NCBI GenBank assembly: GCA_039619475.1
Contig: CM077116.1
Location: 303,588,464-303,652,463 of the forward strand
Direction of reading: 5' to 3'
Length of the DNA: 64,000 nucleotides
From: Icerya purchasi
Lineage: Eukaryota; Arthropoda; Insecta; Hemiptera; Monophlebidae
The notes below the pieces were generated by a model. It worked only from the letters and a program-made list of their open reading frames with translations. It made no database searches and was not told the DNA's origin. Below, piece by piece: positions 47,370 through 55,650 of this stretch. How positions within the stretch are numbered: position 1 is the first letter of the stretch; every line of letters starts with the position of its first letter. A program made the translations under genes and the position numbers.

Positions 47370-47460
47370 TGTGGTAAAAATCGGTACAGGTGATGTACGT
47401 CAGAAGTTCGCCCATCGTCTAGAACACAAAAGCACAATATTGTAATAATGCCTATTTCTG
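46865..47460 (+). mobile_element. piggyBac-like transposon, decayed 5' end and transposase N-terminus
   Basis: TTAA (46865-46868) is followed by CCCTTAACTGGTCCGGTGAC, in the style of piggyBac-type ends. A partial repeat of this end, TTGGTCCGTGATAGACGACC, lies at 46965-46984. The plus strand then reads an acidic N-terminus (FDECDSGSDIDSVPEGH, SELSDSDGNEEIIKDE), interrupted by an (AT)n tract (about 47298-47371), and continues GKNRYR, stop, RPSSRTQKHNIVIMP. Acidic Asp/Ser stretches followed by 'P..R...HNIV...P' are usual in piggyBac transposases. The catalytic domain and the other end were not found. Confidence 0.55.
47298..47371. repeat. (AT)n microsatellite inside the piggyBac-like remnant
   Basis: About 37 AT units with two GT variants. 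Open frames of alternating Tyr and Ile through it are spurious. Confidence 0.9.
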
Positions 47461-47540
47461 CATAATGCTGATGTCCACTAGCAATAGTACTGGATCAGTG
47501 TAAGAAATAAAAAAAAACCAACCTATAACGCTATTACACC

Positions 47541-47720
47541 ACGCTTTATCAATCATTATGCAACTCCTCTGTGATGTTGTCCAACGTTGTCACCTGAATA
47601 ATATACTGCCGCATTCTCTGTTATGATCTTTCCAGTTCCGAGCCATCTTACCTCATTAAGGCCAAGTACATTCAATTTTAGTCTGCACATTTCCAAAACC
47701 ACGTTTAAACTATATTTGCA
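47541..47720 (-). pseudogene. LINE endonuclease fragment (RTE-like)
   Basis: The minus strand reads LNVVLEMCRLKLNVLGLNEV and RWLGTGKIITENAAVYYSGD, then HHRGVA. This matches the start of RTE-like insect endonucleases ('...IL.LSEVRW.G.G.......YYSG.....GV'). The catalytic glutamate of NEVRW is present. Nothing of the rest of the protein lies adjacent. The C-terminal fragment at 15560 is of a similar type. Confidence 0.65.
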
Positions 47721-47975
47721 GGACTTACAGGGTAGCGCCGGAAATTCGGGGCCAAAGGTATAGTTTTGTCCAACATGGTGGATACTTTCTTAGAAATTAT
47801 TCTGAAGTAATTTTCTATTACTTTTTTCAGCGCAGATATCTATCCACTTCTGCAGTAAATGCACCGCGCATAGATATATCTGTAACACAGCCGTTTCGGC
47901 TATAAGTGCATCTCGCCTGTATTCAGTAATGATCATAGGATTTACTCCGGTAGTATTCCATCACATATATACATA
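47721..47975. other. Unannotated spacer before the Tc1-like element
   Basis: No recognisable motif; may be further LINE or piggyBac debris. Confidence 0.35.
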
Positions 47976-48189
47976 TACAGTGAGCAAAATAAATATTCGG
48001 ACTAGCAAAAACAAAAATAAAAACGCATCGTAAGAGAGGTTAAAAAATTTTTTTTTTTTCAATTTTTTTTATAGTAACATAAAACATACTGCAATGAACA
48101 CATTGTGTGAAAAAAAAAAAAAAATTCATAAAAATGAGAAAAATAACGAAAAAATGCATCTGTCGAAGCAAAACATAATATTCGAACTC

Positions 48190-48209
48190 GCAAAATTAAT
48201 ATTCGGACT
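48190..48209 (+). repeat. Inner transposase-binding-like repeat, left end
   Basis: GCAAAATTAATATTCGGACT, the inner partner of 47984-48003. Spacing between outer and inner copies is about 186 bases. The mirror pair is at 49466-49485 and 49675-49694. Confidence 0.7.
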
Positions 48210-48257
48210 TGAAATAAATTTCGTATTTATAGCGCTGAAAACATGAAATTTTCGTGT

Positions 48258-49244
48258 TTAATATTTGGTGTGCATCCCTTTAGCTTTATAGACAGCATGC
48301 CATCTGCGTGGCACCGAAGAAACCAGTTTTTCAAGATAAGTTGCAGGGATCTTGTGCCACTCTTCTTGCAGTATTTCTTTAAGCTCTGCCTTGCTCGATA
48401 TCGTGTGTTGACGGACTTTGGAGTCGAGGTATTCCCACAAATTTTCAATTGGGTTACAATCCGGAGATTGAGGGGGAGTATCCAAAACCTTTGGGCAATT
48501 ATATAGCAACCAGACCTTCGTTTTGTATGCTTTATGTTTTGGATCATTATCCTGGTAAAAAACGAAGGTCTGACGAATGCCTAATTTTTCTGCACTGCTA
48601 TGAAGGTGATCTCTCAAAATTTCAATATACGCATCGGCGTTCATGACCCCATCAATAAACACTAAACTGCCCACTCCGCTGGCCGAAAAACACCCCCAAA
48701 CCATAACTGAACCGCCTCCATATTTTACCGTCGGTTTGATATTTTTTTGTTCAAGTGCAGTGTTAGGCTTTCTCCAAACCCGAACTTTCCCGTCGCTGCT
48801 GAACACATTAAATTTCGATTCATCGGTGAAAATTACATTTTTCCAAAACCCCTCATCTTTTATTCGGTATTCCCTTGCGAAATTGAACCGCTTTCGTTGG
48901 TTAACTGTACTAAGGAGCGGTTTCAGTCGCGCAGTGCGTGACTTATACCCCATACTTCTAAACGTATTACGTATCGTTTGAGATGTAACTTCCTTACCAG
49001 TTCTTTCCAACAATGCTGTCGCAAGTTTTGAGGCGCTCATTTTAGGATTTTTTTCAATCTCTCGTCGAATAAATCGTTTTTCTACGTCCGTAAGTTTCTC
49101 TGGTCGACCCTTTTGCTTATGCGATTCAATTCGATCCTCCCTCTGAAACCTGTTTACAATGTCATAAACGGTGCTTCGAGGTAAATTTAATAACCGCGAT
49201 ATCTCGTTACCCGATTTTCCTTTTACCCGATTAAAAATCACCAT
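48258..49244 (-). CDS. Tc1-like DD34E transposase
   Basis: An open frame of about 328 codons from ATG 49244; the frame stays open a little further upstream without another ATG. The N-terminal part is a paired-like double helix-turn-helix: GNEISRLLNLPRSTVYDIVN, then a KGRPEK linker, then a second helical unit, SASKLA through TIRNTFRSMGY. The catalytic core has D in IFTDESKFN, D in FYQDNDPKH and E in SPDCNPIENLW, with 34 residues between the second D and E (DD34E). WGCFSASGVG is also typical of the family. It cuts and re-inserts the element at TA sites. No internal stop or frameshift. The first helix may be incomplete: an ATG-led frame at about 49325 lies in another phase, suggesting a possible small indel near 49260. 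Confidence 0.92.
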   Translation of the reverse strand: MVIFNRVKGKSGNEISRLLNLPRSTVYDIVNRFQREDRIESHKQKGRPEKLTDVEKRFIRREIEKNPKMSASKLATALLERTGKEVTSQTIRNTFRSMGYKSRTARLKPLLSTVNQRKRFNFAREYRIKDEGFWKNVIFTDESKFNVFSSDGKVRVWRKPNTALEQKNIKPTVKYGGGSVMVWGCFSASGVGSLVFIDGVMNADAYIEILRDHLHSSAEKLGIRQTFVFYQDNDPKHKAYKTKVWLLYNCPKVLDTPPQSPDCNPIENLWEYLDSKVRQHTISSKAELKEILQEEWHKIPATYLEKLVSSVPRRWHAVYKAKGMHTKY

Positions 49245-49702
49245 TTGACGCCTTTTCACAAGAAGTATTTTTACTTTTTCGCAACATCATTTTTTCACGT
49301 AACGCATTAAAACTTGATTTACGCATATGAGTCGAGTCGATCAATAATGCTCAAAATGCTTCAAGTGATGATTAGTAGTGCTTACTGATGAGTAATACAA
49401 CGTTCGCTTGCGTTGCATACGCTCGGGAAAAACCCCAAGGGCGTGTTGTCTACAGATTATTGAAAAGTCCGAATATTAATTTTGCGCATCCGAATATTAT
49501 GTTTGCTTTGACAGATGCATTTTTTTGTTGTTTTTCTCGGTTTTTGAAGTTTTTTTTTTTTGTTTTCTCACACAATGTGTTCATTGCAGTATGTTTTATG
49601 TGACCATAAAAAAAAAACATTCAAAAAACCTTTTTTAACCTCTCTTGCGATGCGTTTTTGATTTCGTTTTTGCTAGTCCGAATATTTATTTTGCACACTG
49701 TA

Positions 49703-50200
49703 TATTGAGACGGATTCGGCAGTTGTAGTGGTTTAATTACGTTTTATACGATTGTCCGAGGTAGAAATTATTATTTCGATTTTAATTCATTTTACATTTC
49801 GGGTTTTTCTCGGGCAGCATAAATGACGGTGAATTGCGATCGGAGAAGATATTTCGACCGAGAAGCCTGGTTATTCCGGACGCAGCCGTTCTGTCGGCTG
49901 TGTTGCGGGGGTGAACTGGCTTCGCGGGGGAAATCGCGGTCGCGTTTACCGTCGAAACGTATAAGTACGGAGCGTGTAGCTACGAGAGTCGCGAGAGAAT
50001 TGGTGAAATCCCGGAAAGACAGGGTAGCAGCCGTTTTAAAAATACAGAGTATAATATAAGAATGTTCTAGAAAATTCGACGGCGTTAGAATTAATTGATA
50101 AGGTACGGGGTAATTTTCAGCGATTCGACTATATCGTTTGGAATAGCCCCCATCGTGTACCGAAAAATCTTCGTTCGTGCTAGAGAAACGGTAAATCGAT
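49703..50200. other. Less AT-rich flank upstream of a second candidate promoter
   Basis: Contains several CG dinucleotides and a 78-codon plus frame (49823-50059) rich in Arg and Ser without known motifs. It may be promoter-proximal DNA rather than coding. Confidence 0.3.
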
Positions 50201-50202
50201 AG

Positions 50203-50308
50203 TCAGTTTCAGTTCAGTTGTTAACGCGAGTTGGATTAATTCGGTTATACACGCGAGTCGGTTCTTGCGCGAGTCAATAATGGTCGATCGTATAATTTGA
50301 TTGTAAGA
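50203..50308 (+). promoter_or_regulatory. Candidate core promoter (Inr + DPE) and donor site
   Basis: Three overlapping initiator-like TCAGTT motifs lie at 50203-50219. With A+1 at 50216, GGTTAT starts at exactly +28 (50243-50248), a full match to the DPE consensus RGWYVT. A weak donor TTGTAAGA lies at about 50301-50308. No coding exon follows. Chance matches of such short motifs are common, so confidence is low. Confidence 0.25.
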
Positions 50309-50590
50309 TCACGTGGTCACGTGTATCTATTTTACCCTAGTCATCGTTTATTTCCGCTTATATTTATCGCAATTTTGACCAGAATTTCGTTTTTTCGTTT
50401 GATTATAATGTTTGGAATTTGTTTCCTCTGTGTTTTTTTGTAAACTTTGTTTAAATATACCCGTTTCATAAAAGGTTTCGTTATTGGACACGTGGTTACC
50501 CCGTGATATCTCCACCGGGAGAAATACCGCCATAGAACGGCGGGTTTCGCGAGTCTTATTTTTTTTATTTATATTTTTTTGGTACTCTCA
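50309..50590. other. Unannotated stretch
   Basis: No element or exon recognised; T-rich toward 50560-50580. Confidence 0.35.
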
Positions 50591-50597
50591 AAAGCCT

Positions 50598-50658
50598 AAA
50601 GCTCTGCTAGGCAGAGCTTTCCGGTAGTAGCAAGCCCTATATTGCTACTGGCGCCCGC
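50598..50658. repeat. Pair of adjacent perfect hairpins followed by TGGCGCCCGC
   Basis: Hairpin 1 is AAAGCTCTGC / TAG / GCAGAGCTTT (50598-50620), a 10-bp perfect stem with a 3-base loop. Hairpin 2 is AGTAGCAA / 8 bases / TTGCTACT (50626-50649). TGGCGCCCGC follows at 50649-50658. Some LTR retroelements have a primer-binding site beginning TGGCGCCCG just after the LTR, so a retroelement remnant is possible. No other LTR-element part was found. Confidence 0.5.
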
Positions 50659-50730
50659 AAAAATAGTTTTTTTATTAGTTTTTTTATATTTTGTTCCCGT
50701 ACCTGCGAAGATTTCGATTTATAATAAGTG

Positions 50731-50815
50731 GTTTCCGAAATCAAGGACCACAGAAGTGAAGTCATAGCAACTGGCGTCCGAAATCAGGGACCTCAGATGT
50801 GAAGTCATATCAACA
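50731..50815 (+). repeat. About 43-bp tandem duplication
   Basis: TCCGAAATCAAGGACCACAG...GAAGTCATAGCAACTGGCG is followed by TCCGAAATCAGGGACCTCAG...GAAGTCATATCAAC. The junction contains TGGCGTCCGAAATCAGGGAC, again resembling an LTR-element primer-binding site. It is close to the hairpin pair and may belong to the same unit. Confidence 0.6.
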
Positions 50816-50867
50816 TATACATATATATATATATACTAATTACAACGTAATTCTTAGGAAAAAATGT

Positions 50868-51060
50868 CCCAAAAAATGACCCAATTTTATGTAACGCTAA
50901 ATATCCCAATTTTATGTAACGCTAAATGTCCCAATTTTATGTAACGTTTGTTATATTTTGTAGGATTTTTGTTATTGTTATTTAAAAAATGTCACAATTT
51001 TATGTAATGAAATATGTAACGAAAAATGTAACGAAAAAATGTCTTAATTTTAAATAACGG
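50868..51060 (+). repeat. Tandem array of a TGTCCCAATTTTATGTAACG-type unit
   Basis: At least four imperfect units of about 27-30 bases (AATGTCCCAATTTTATGTAA, with variants CACAATTTTATGTAATG and TCTTAATTTTAAATAACG), decaying to the right. Single copies lie in opposite orientations at 828 and 1244, also next to a copy of the microsatellite-associated repeat. Confidence 0.65.
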
Positions 51061-51127
51061 AAGTTAAATGTTAGAATAGGATTTTTGTGGTTATGTTGTT
51101 TTTTGTGTGTGTTGATGCCAGTAAGAA

Positions 51128-51235
51128 TTACGTTGTAAATTTTGATCATTTTATACAAAGTGTAGAAGAGAAAGAGACAGAAATGAAAGCAAGGGGGGTC
51201 AAGGGGCACAGCCCCTTGCGAGGCCAAAATGGCCG

Positions 51236-51296
<61 letters not shown>
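51128..51296 (+). repeat. Microsatellite-associated dispersed repeat (copy 2) and (TA)n
   Basis: 51130-51238 matches 1286-1395. The hairpin is perfect here: CAAGGGGC / ACA / GCCCCTTG, followed by GAGGCCAAAATGGCC and then about 59 bases of (TA)n (51238-51296). Confidence 0.65.
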
Positions 51297-51300
<4 letters not shown>

Positions 51301-51564
51301 TATCATTATTCGCGCCGAATTAAAATATTGAAATTTATTTATTGTTATTATTATTATTGTCATTTGATCGATTACCCACGCTCAAGAACAGGAATAATGT
51401 TTTAAAGTTTTATTACGAATATTTACACTCATCTTGCGTGAGCGATCGACCGTAAAAAAAAACAAAAAAACAAACACCATTACTTAAAATAATCAAAATG
51501 TAAAGTAATAATGATTATTACATAAATACACAAATTTTATACATATTTCTGAATCTGGTGGTGG
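51297..51564. other. Unannotated stretch
   Basis: Nothing recognisable; short A-runs only. Confidence 0.35.
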
Positions 51565-51573
51565 TGCGGATAT
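51565..51573 (+). repeat. Left 9-bp target duplication of the small foldback element
   Basis: TGCGGATAT, identical to 52858-52866. Confidence 0.85.
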
Positions 51574-52857
51574 GGGGACCGCTCTATCGGGCGCGAAAAA
51601 GCGGGCGCGACTCTATCGGGCGCAGCCTCTTTCAAGCGCAGGCGAACTCAGACCTTTTTACAGACCACCTACGGTGATTTTCAGGTATCATCCGTTAAAC
51701 GTTGTCATCTGTATTAGTGAGAAACACGAGTTACCAAATACAGCTATCAGAAATTCCGTCCAAAAAATACCGTTCTTCGTTAACGATTTGGTTTTTCCGC
51801 GCGTACAGCATGTTATATATGCATATATAATCACAAAACACATATTTTACATGATTTTATTTAGTTATTCACTTTTTTAAAATATTTTCTATTTTTTTTT
51901 TTCTGAAATAACGACTTCAGCGTGAAATACTCATAAACAGACTTTCGCGATGTAAATTTAAGAGTTCTGTTAGCAATGGTCATACGAAACAGACAGAAAT
52001 TATTAATATTAATTATCGGTCAAATGAATTGTCGGTATTCTTCATTTTTTTTTTTTTGCTAATGTATAGTCAACCGTATTTAAAAAATTACAAACTATCA
52101 ACTCTACGCCATTTAAAGTGTAACATAACTGTATTGAATTTGCTTCTGATACATATTCCTTACATAATCTTTCTTTTTTATTCGTATCTAACAAATTTAT
52201 TTGAGGATGCATTTATTGAAGTTTTTTCTGTTATCTACGATTTTAATTATATATTTAATTCCTTGGCGATCTAACCCTGGTTTCAAAGAAATATCGAAAA
52301 TGACAAGCAAAGGCGCAAAAATTTTTAAACATAAACATATTTATGTTAATACTGGGCGAGAAATATGTACGATATTACAAATTAATTGAATTTAATATTA
52401 TGTAAATATAAATTATGGTAATCTTTAAATTAACTCACAGAATGTTCAGTACATGAAACATCCTGCCTGGCTGACCTTTTTTTTTTCTTTTAGTTCGTTT
52501 AGAAAAATTTTCAATCTTCAAAACACTGAAAATATTTTAAAAAAGTGAATAACTAAATAAAATCATGTAAAATATGTGTTTTGTGATTATATATGCATAT
52601 ATAACATGCTGTACGCGCGGAAAAACTAAATCGTTAACGAAGAACGGTATTTTTTGGACGGAATTTCTGATAGCAGTATTTGGTAACTCGTGTTTCTCAC
52701 TAATACAGATGATAACGTTTAACGGATGATACCTGAAAATACCGTAGGTGGTCTGTAAAAAGATCTGAGTTCGCCTGCGCCCGAAAGAGGCTGCGCCCGA
52801 TAGAGTCGCGCCCGATAGAGCTGCGCCCGATAAATCGCGCCCGAAAGAGGGTGACCC
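51574..52857 (+). mobile_element. 1.28-kb foldback element, internally deleted relative of 33514-40115
   Basis: The left arm (51574-52528) follows the left arm of the 6.6-kb element in order: GGGGACCGCTCT tip, GAAAAAGCGGGCGCGA, and on to CTTCAAAACACTG. It then joins the outer about 330 bases of the right arm (52529-52857, tip GGGTGACCC). Relative to the large element the missing part runs from about 34490 to about 39787. The flanking TGCGGATAT duplication is perfect. It encodes no protein. A frame of about 85 codons through the outer arm is open in both arms here and partly in 33644-33847, but has no recognisable domain. Confidence 0.88.
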
Positions 52858-52866
52858 TGCGGATAT
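52858..52866 (+). repeat. Right 9-bp target duplication of the small foldback element
   Basis: TGCGGATAT, identical to 51565-51573. Confidence 0.85.
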
Positions 52867-53460
52867 TGCGACGATGCTGGTTCGTTGATCCTTTTCTTCA
52901 TTAGTACTTGTTCGAAGAAATAATAACCAACTGATTTCGACTTTATTTAATCGGATACAATAACGGGAAGAGCCTGACACAATGTCGAGCGCCACCGGCA
53001 TCAACTTCCGAACAAATTGTATTTACTGTCTTTACAAACTCCAAAATCCGACTGACATTTTCCAGTGTAAAATAGAGACTCCTTCGTTACCAGAGAAAAA
53101 CCGAGACTATTCTTTCGACTAACTATTCCGTCCAGCGGCGGTTCCTCGAGGGCTGCCTGCGGGTCCCTCCACGACCCGTTTCCGTAACGTAACATCACGC
53201 CTTGCACCCTCACCTCCACAGCCGACCACAGCATCATACACACTAATCGATATCGTATTATATTTAATTTTATTTATTTATTTATTTATTTTTATTCATG
53301 TAATGGACACATTACATTACATTAATGACTATCTCCTTAGGAGGCACAAAAAAATTCTGTAACGTTTTTGCGTTATGAAGGTTGAAAAAGAAATTGCCGC
53401 GTAAACAGAAAATTGCTTTTTTTAAAGATTAACGCAGTCGATTAAAATTTATTTTTCTAC
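52867..53460. other. Relatively GC-rich stretch, possible host sequence
   Basis: 52980-53235 is clearly richer in G and C than its neighbours. It has an 80-codon minus-strand frame (53243-53001) and a donor-like GAG|GTGAGG on the minus strand near 53206. No domain is recognised and frames do not join. It could be a host exon, a regulatory island or an unknown repeat. A (TTTA)n tract is at 53267-53290. Confidence 0.3.
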
Positions 53461-53473
53461 GAGTATTATGAAG

Positions 53474-53756
53474 CACGGGTAGCTTAGTGGAGGTATTTGG
53501 TTACCAAACCAGAGGCCACGCGAGTTCGAGACTTGTCTCGTTCCAGATCCAAGTCGCCGCTGGTTTATACTCAATCCGAAATCGAATATCGGTTGTACCA
53601 GAGATATCTCGGCTTAGTAGGGGCTGTACAGAGAAAGGAACGGGTCCCAATATTTTCGTTAAATCTATTAGATCATTGCCTATATTATGAAAATCTTTAT
53701 TTCATAATCCATGACACCTTATCAAGGATATACGGGACTTATATTACTTTACCTGT
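53474..53756 (+). mobile_element. tRNA-derived SINE, copy 2, with target duplication
   Basis: The 5' part has an A box TAGCTTAGTGG (53480-53490) and, about 42 bases later, a B box GAGTTCGAGACTT (53522-53534). This is the normal spacing of a tRNA-type RNA polymerase III promoter. The anticodon arm does not fold well, so it is not a functional tRNA gene. The 3' part shares ACCTTATCAAGGATAT and GGGACTTA with the copy at 20463-20761. Flanks GAGTATTATGAAG (53461-53473) and GAGTATTATGGAAG (53757-53770) form a 13-14-base target duplication with one indel. It is non-autonomous and would be mobilised by a LINE. Confidence 0.8.
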
Positions 53757-53770
53757 GAGTATTATGGAAG

Positions 53771-54620
53771 AACTGTCCTCCGTTCAAGGGTTTCGCATGG
53801 CAAGGTCCGAATGATCGAGTTTTATTTTGTATTAGATCTACATATAGAGCGCTATATATTTCTCTTAAAATTTTTTACTTCTTAAATTGCTGTTTTAGAA
53901 AACAGCAAATTTTTAACACTTTTTGCGTTGATTTTTTACGAGAATTTTAAATTTCTCGGGACAAAAATGTTTTGAAACTTATCCATTACCTTCGATATAA
54001 CTTATTAAAACTATTTTCAGCAAAATCGATCGCTTCTTCTTTGAAAAAACTTCACTTTCCGAATATTTTGGCAATTCGGTAATGATCAAAAACCGTTGCA
54101 AAAAAAAAAAAAACAAAACAACATAATACCTAACGTAAACGTAAAAATAGGATTTCAAAAATCTATTTCAAAACTGATCCCGCGAATATCGAGAAATTTT
54201 AATTCTCAGTGTGATTTAAGTCTGCTTCCAATTTTGTTCACGCACCAGGGACTCAGCTACTGCCGTATCAGCCGTATCAATGATACAGGGCACCCGGGGT
54301 ACAAGGGCCCCGAAAGTGTGTGAGCAAAAATTTTGTAAAAATGTAGTATGACTTTCAGACTTGCCTTTATTTGGACTCCATAGATGCAGGAAATCTCGAA
54401 AAGCTGAAATCGTCTTCATCTATGGATAATTTAATAAGTTTTCCGAAAAAAAAAGGCGAGAAAATTGTATATTGGATTGAAGTGTAACTTAGCTCCTAGC
54501 ACAGCATTTATTGTAAGTAATAACTTATAATCAATGAATAATTATTTTAATTTAATGCGAGCGTTTTTGTTTCTTTTGTGAAAAATCTTTACACTTTATT
54601 AGGACCCCCCAAACAAATTT
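53771..54620. other. Unannotated stretch
   Basis: No element or exon recognised. An A-run is at 54099-54111. Confidence 0.4.
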
Positions 54621-54658
54621 TAATACAGGGCCCGTCTAAGGCAAGCTACGCCACCGTC

Positions 54659-54999
54659 CGAGGCCGTGTCCACGGAGGGGGGTTAAGCCCCTCACCGCGA
54701 AAACTAAAACAGTTATTACAAATACACAAAAATCTGAAAAAAATCAAAAATTTAAAATAAATATTGATGATTTTTTAGGGTTTCTTACCTACCTTTAAAA
54801 GAAAAAAGAAAAAATATGCTTCATATTTTTAGGTATTTCATTAATATTTTATGCAAAATTTTTTATGTAATTTTTATTAATGTTTATAGGGTAATTCATT
54901 TATGTAAATTATTAATATATAAATAAAAATGATGGAAATTATTAATAGTACGAATATTAGTGAAAAATGTATTGTTATTTATAAAATAAATATGTAAAG
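54659..54999 (+). repeat. Dispersed repeat, partner of 2717-3060
   Basis: Matches the reverse complement of 2717-3060. This copy has an extra hairpin-forming segment near its left end (GAGGGGGGTTAAGCCCCTC, 54675-54693). Flanking CAGGGCCCGT (54626) and CGGGCCTG (55024) look like inverted ends but are not followed by a matching target duplication. Confidence 0.6.
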
Positions 55000-55501
55000 A
55001 AAATTTTCGAAAATTCTGGGCACGGGCCTGCCTCGGTCACGCACTCTTACTAATATTTCCTAGATACCTTGTTCAAACAAAAATAGGCAAATATTACTTT
55101 TTCACGAGAAAGACTCGATAAAATATTTATGTATTGAAAAATAACTCAGTCAACTTTTTTTTCGGTCGATTAACCTAGTGAAGTGAATCAATTTACTCCG
55201 ACTTCGACCGATTTTCTTAAGCTTTTATTTTGTATAAGACAATTTACCGAGAAACATACGTTGTAATCACCGCTCAATACAAACGCGGATCCCGAACTTT
55301 TTTAACGAAGTAAGTAAACACAAATTCACAATTTGACTAAAAAGAAAATTCGATAAAAAACGTTTAGAATTTTTATTTTATTTAACGACGCGCCACTAGA
55401 AAAAAAACGCATTCGTTATCAAAAATTTTACGAAGCTTTAAGACAACCGATATCGAGACAGCTAGCAAAACAACACGGTAATAACAGGTTAGACAGTCGA
55501 A

Positions 55502-55505
<4 letters not shown>
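55000..55505. other. Unannotated stretch
   Basis: No recognisable feature. Confidence 0.35.
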
Positions 55506-55542
<37 letters not shown>

Positions 55543-55650
55543 CTTGTTTGGGTTTTTCCCTGGGCTTGTCAGCAACGGACGATTACCCATCAACATGTGT
55601 ACATAGCAGCAATTAGGAGTAACAAGGAATGGAATCTGATAAAGAATGCT
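55506..55650 (-). mobile_element. LINE family B-like 3' tail
   Basis: 37 T (55506-55542) are followed by GTTTGGGTTTTTCCCTGGGC...GATTACCCATCAAC, the family B tail pattern. It may be a separate tiny insertion, or the true 3' end of the element whose coding part ends at 56300, separated by about 600 bases of inserted DNA. I cannot decide which. Confidence 0.45.

Larger units (their letters stand above)
47978..49700 (-). mobile_element. Tc1-like transposon with long IR/DR-type ends
   Basis: A 1,723-bp element flanked by TA (47976-47977 and 49701-49702). The terminal inverted repeats are about 235 bases long (47978-48212 and 49466-49700). Each contains an outer and an inner copy of a near-identical motif, GCAAAATAAATATTCGGACT outside and GCAAAATTAATATTCGGACT inside. 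Such a two-site inverted/direct repeat layout is where the transposase binds in Sleeping Beauty-like Tc1 elements. The two ends differ at only a few positions plus homopolymer length. Transposase lies on the minus strand at 49244-48258. It looks recent and possibly autonomous. Confidence 0.9.

Noticed and set aside
47147..47437. Open frames of alternating Tyr and Ile across AT repeats (also 51087-51323)
   Set aside because: Produced by the (AT)n microsatellite; no codon bias or domain.
48227..48981. Plus-strand frames opposite the Tc1-like transposase
   Set aside because: Shadows of the transposase gene in other frames.
49823..50059. 78-codon Arg/Ser-rich plus-strand gene
   Set aside because: No homology recognised, no splice context, and it lies in generally CG-richer DNA where chance frames are longer.
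50598..50660. Bacterial-type terminator or hammerhead ribozyme
   Set aside because: The stems are perfect but no hammerhead core bases (CTGATGA, GAAA) are present, and the context is eukaryotic.
53474..53560. Functional tRNA gene
   Set aside because: A and B boxes are present but the anticodon stem and acceptor do not fold, and a diverged copy with a common 3' body exists, so it is a SINE head.
54626..55035. hAT-like element with CAGGGCCCGT ends
   Set aside because: The inward-facing ends are only roughly inverted, and no 8-bp duplication follows at the proposed boundaries.
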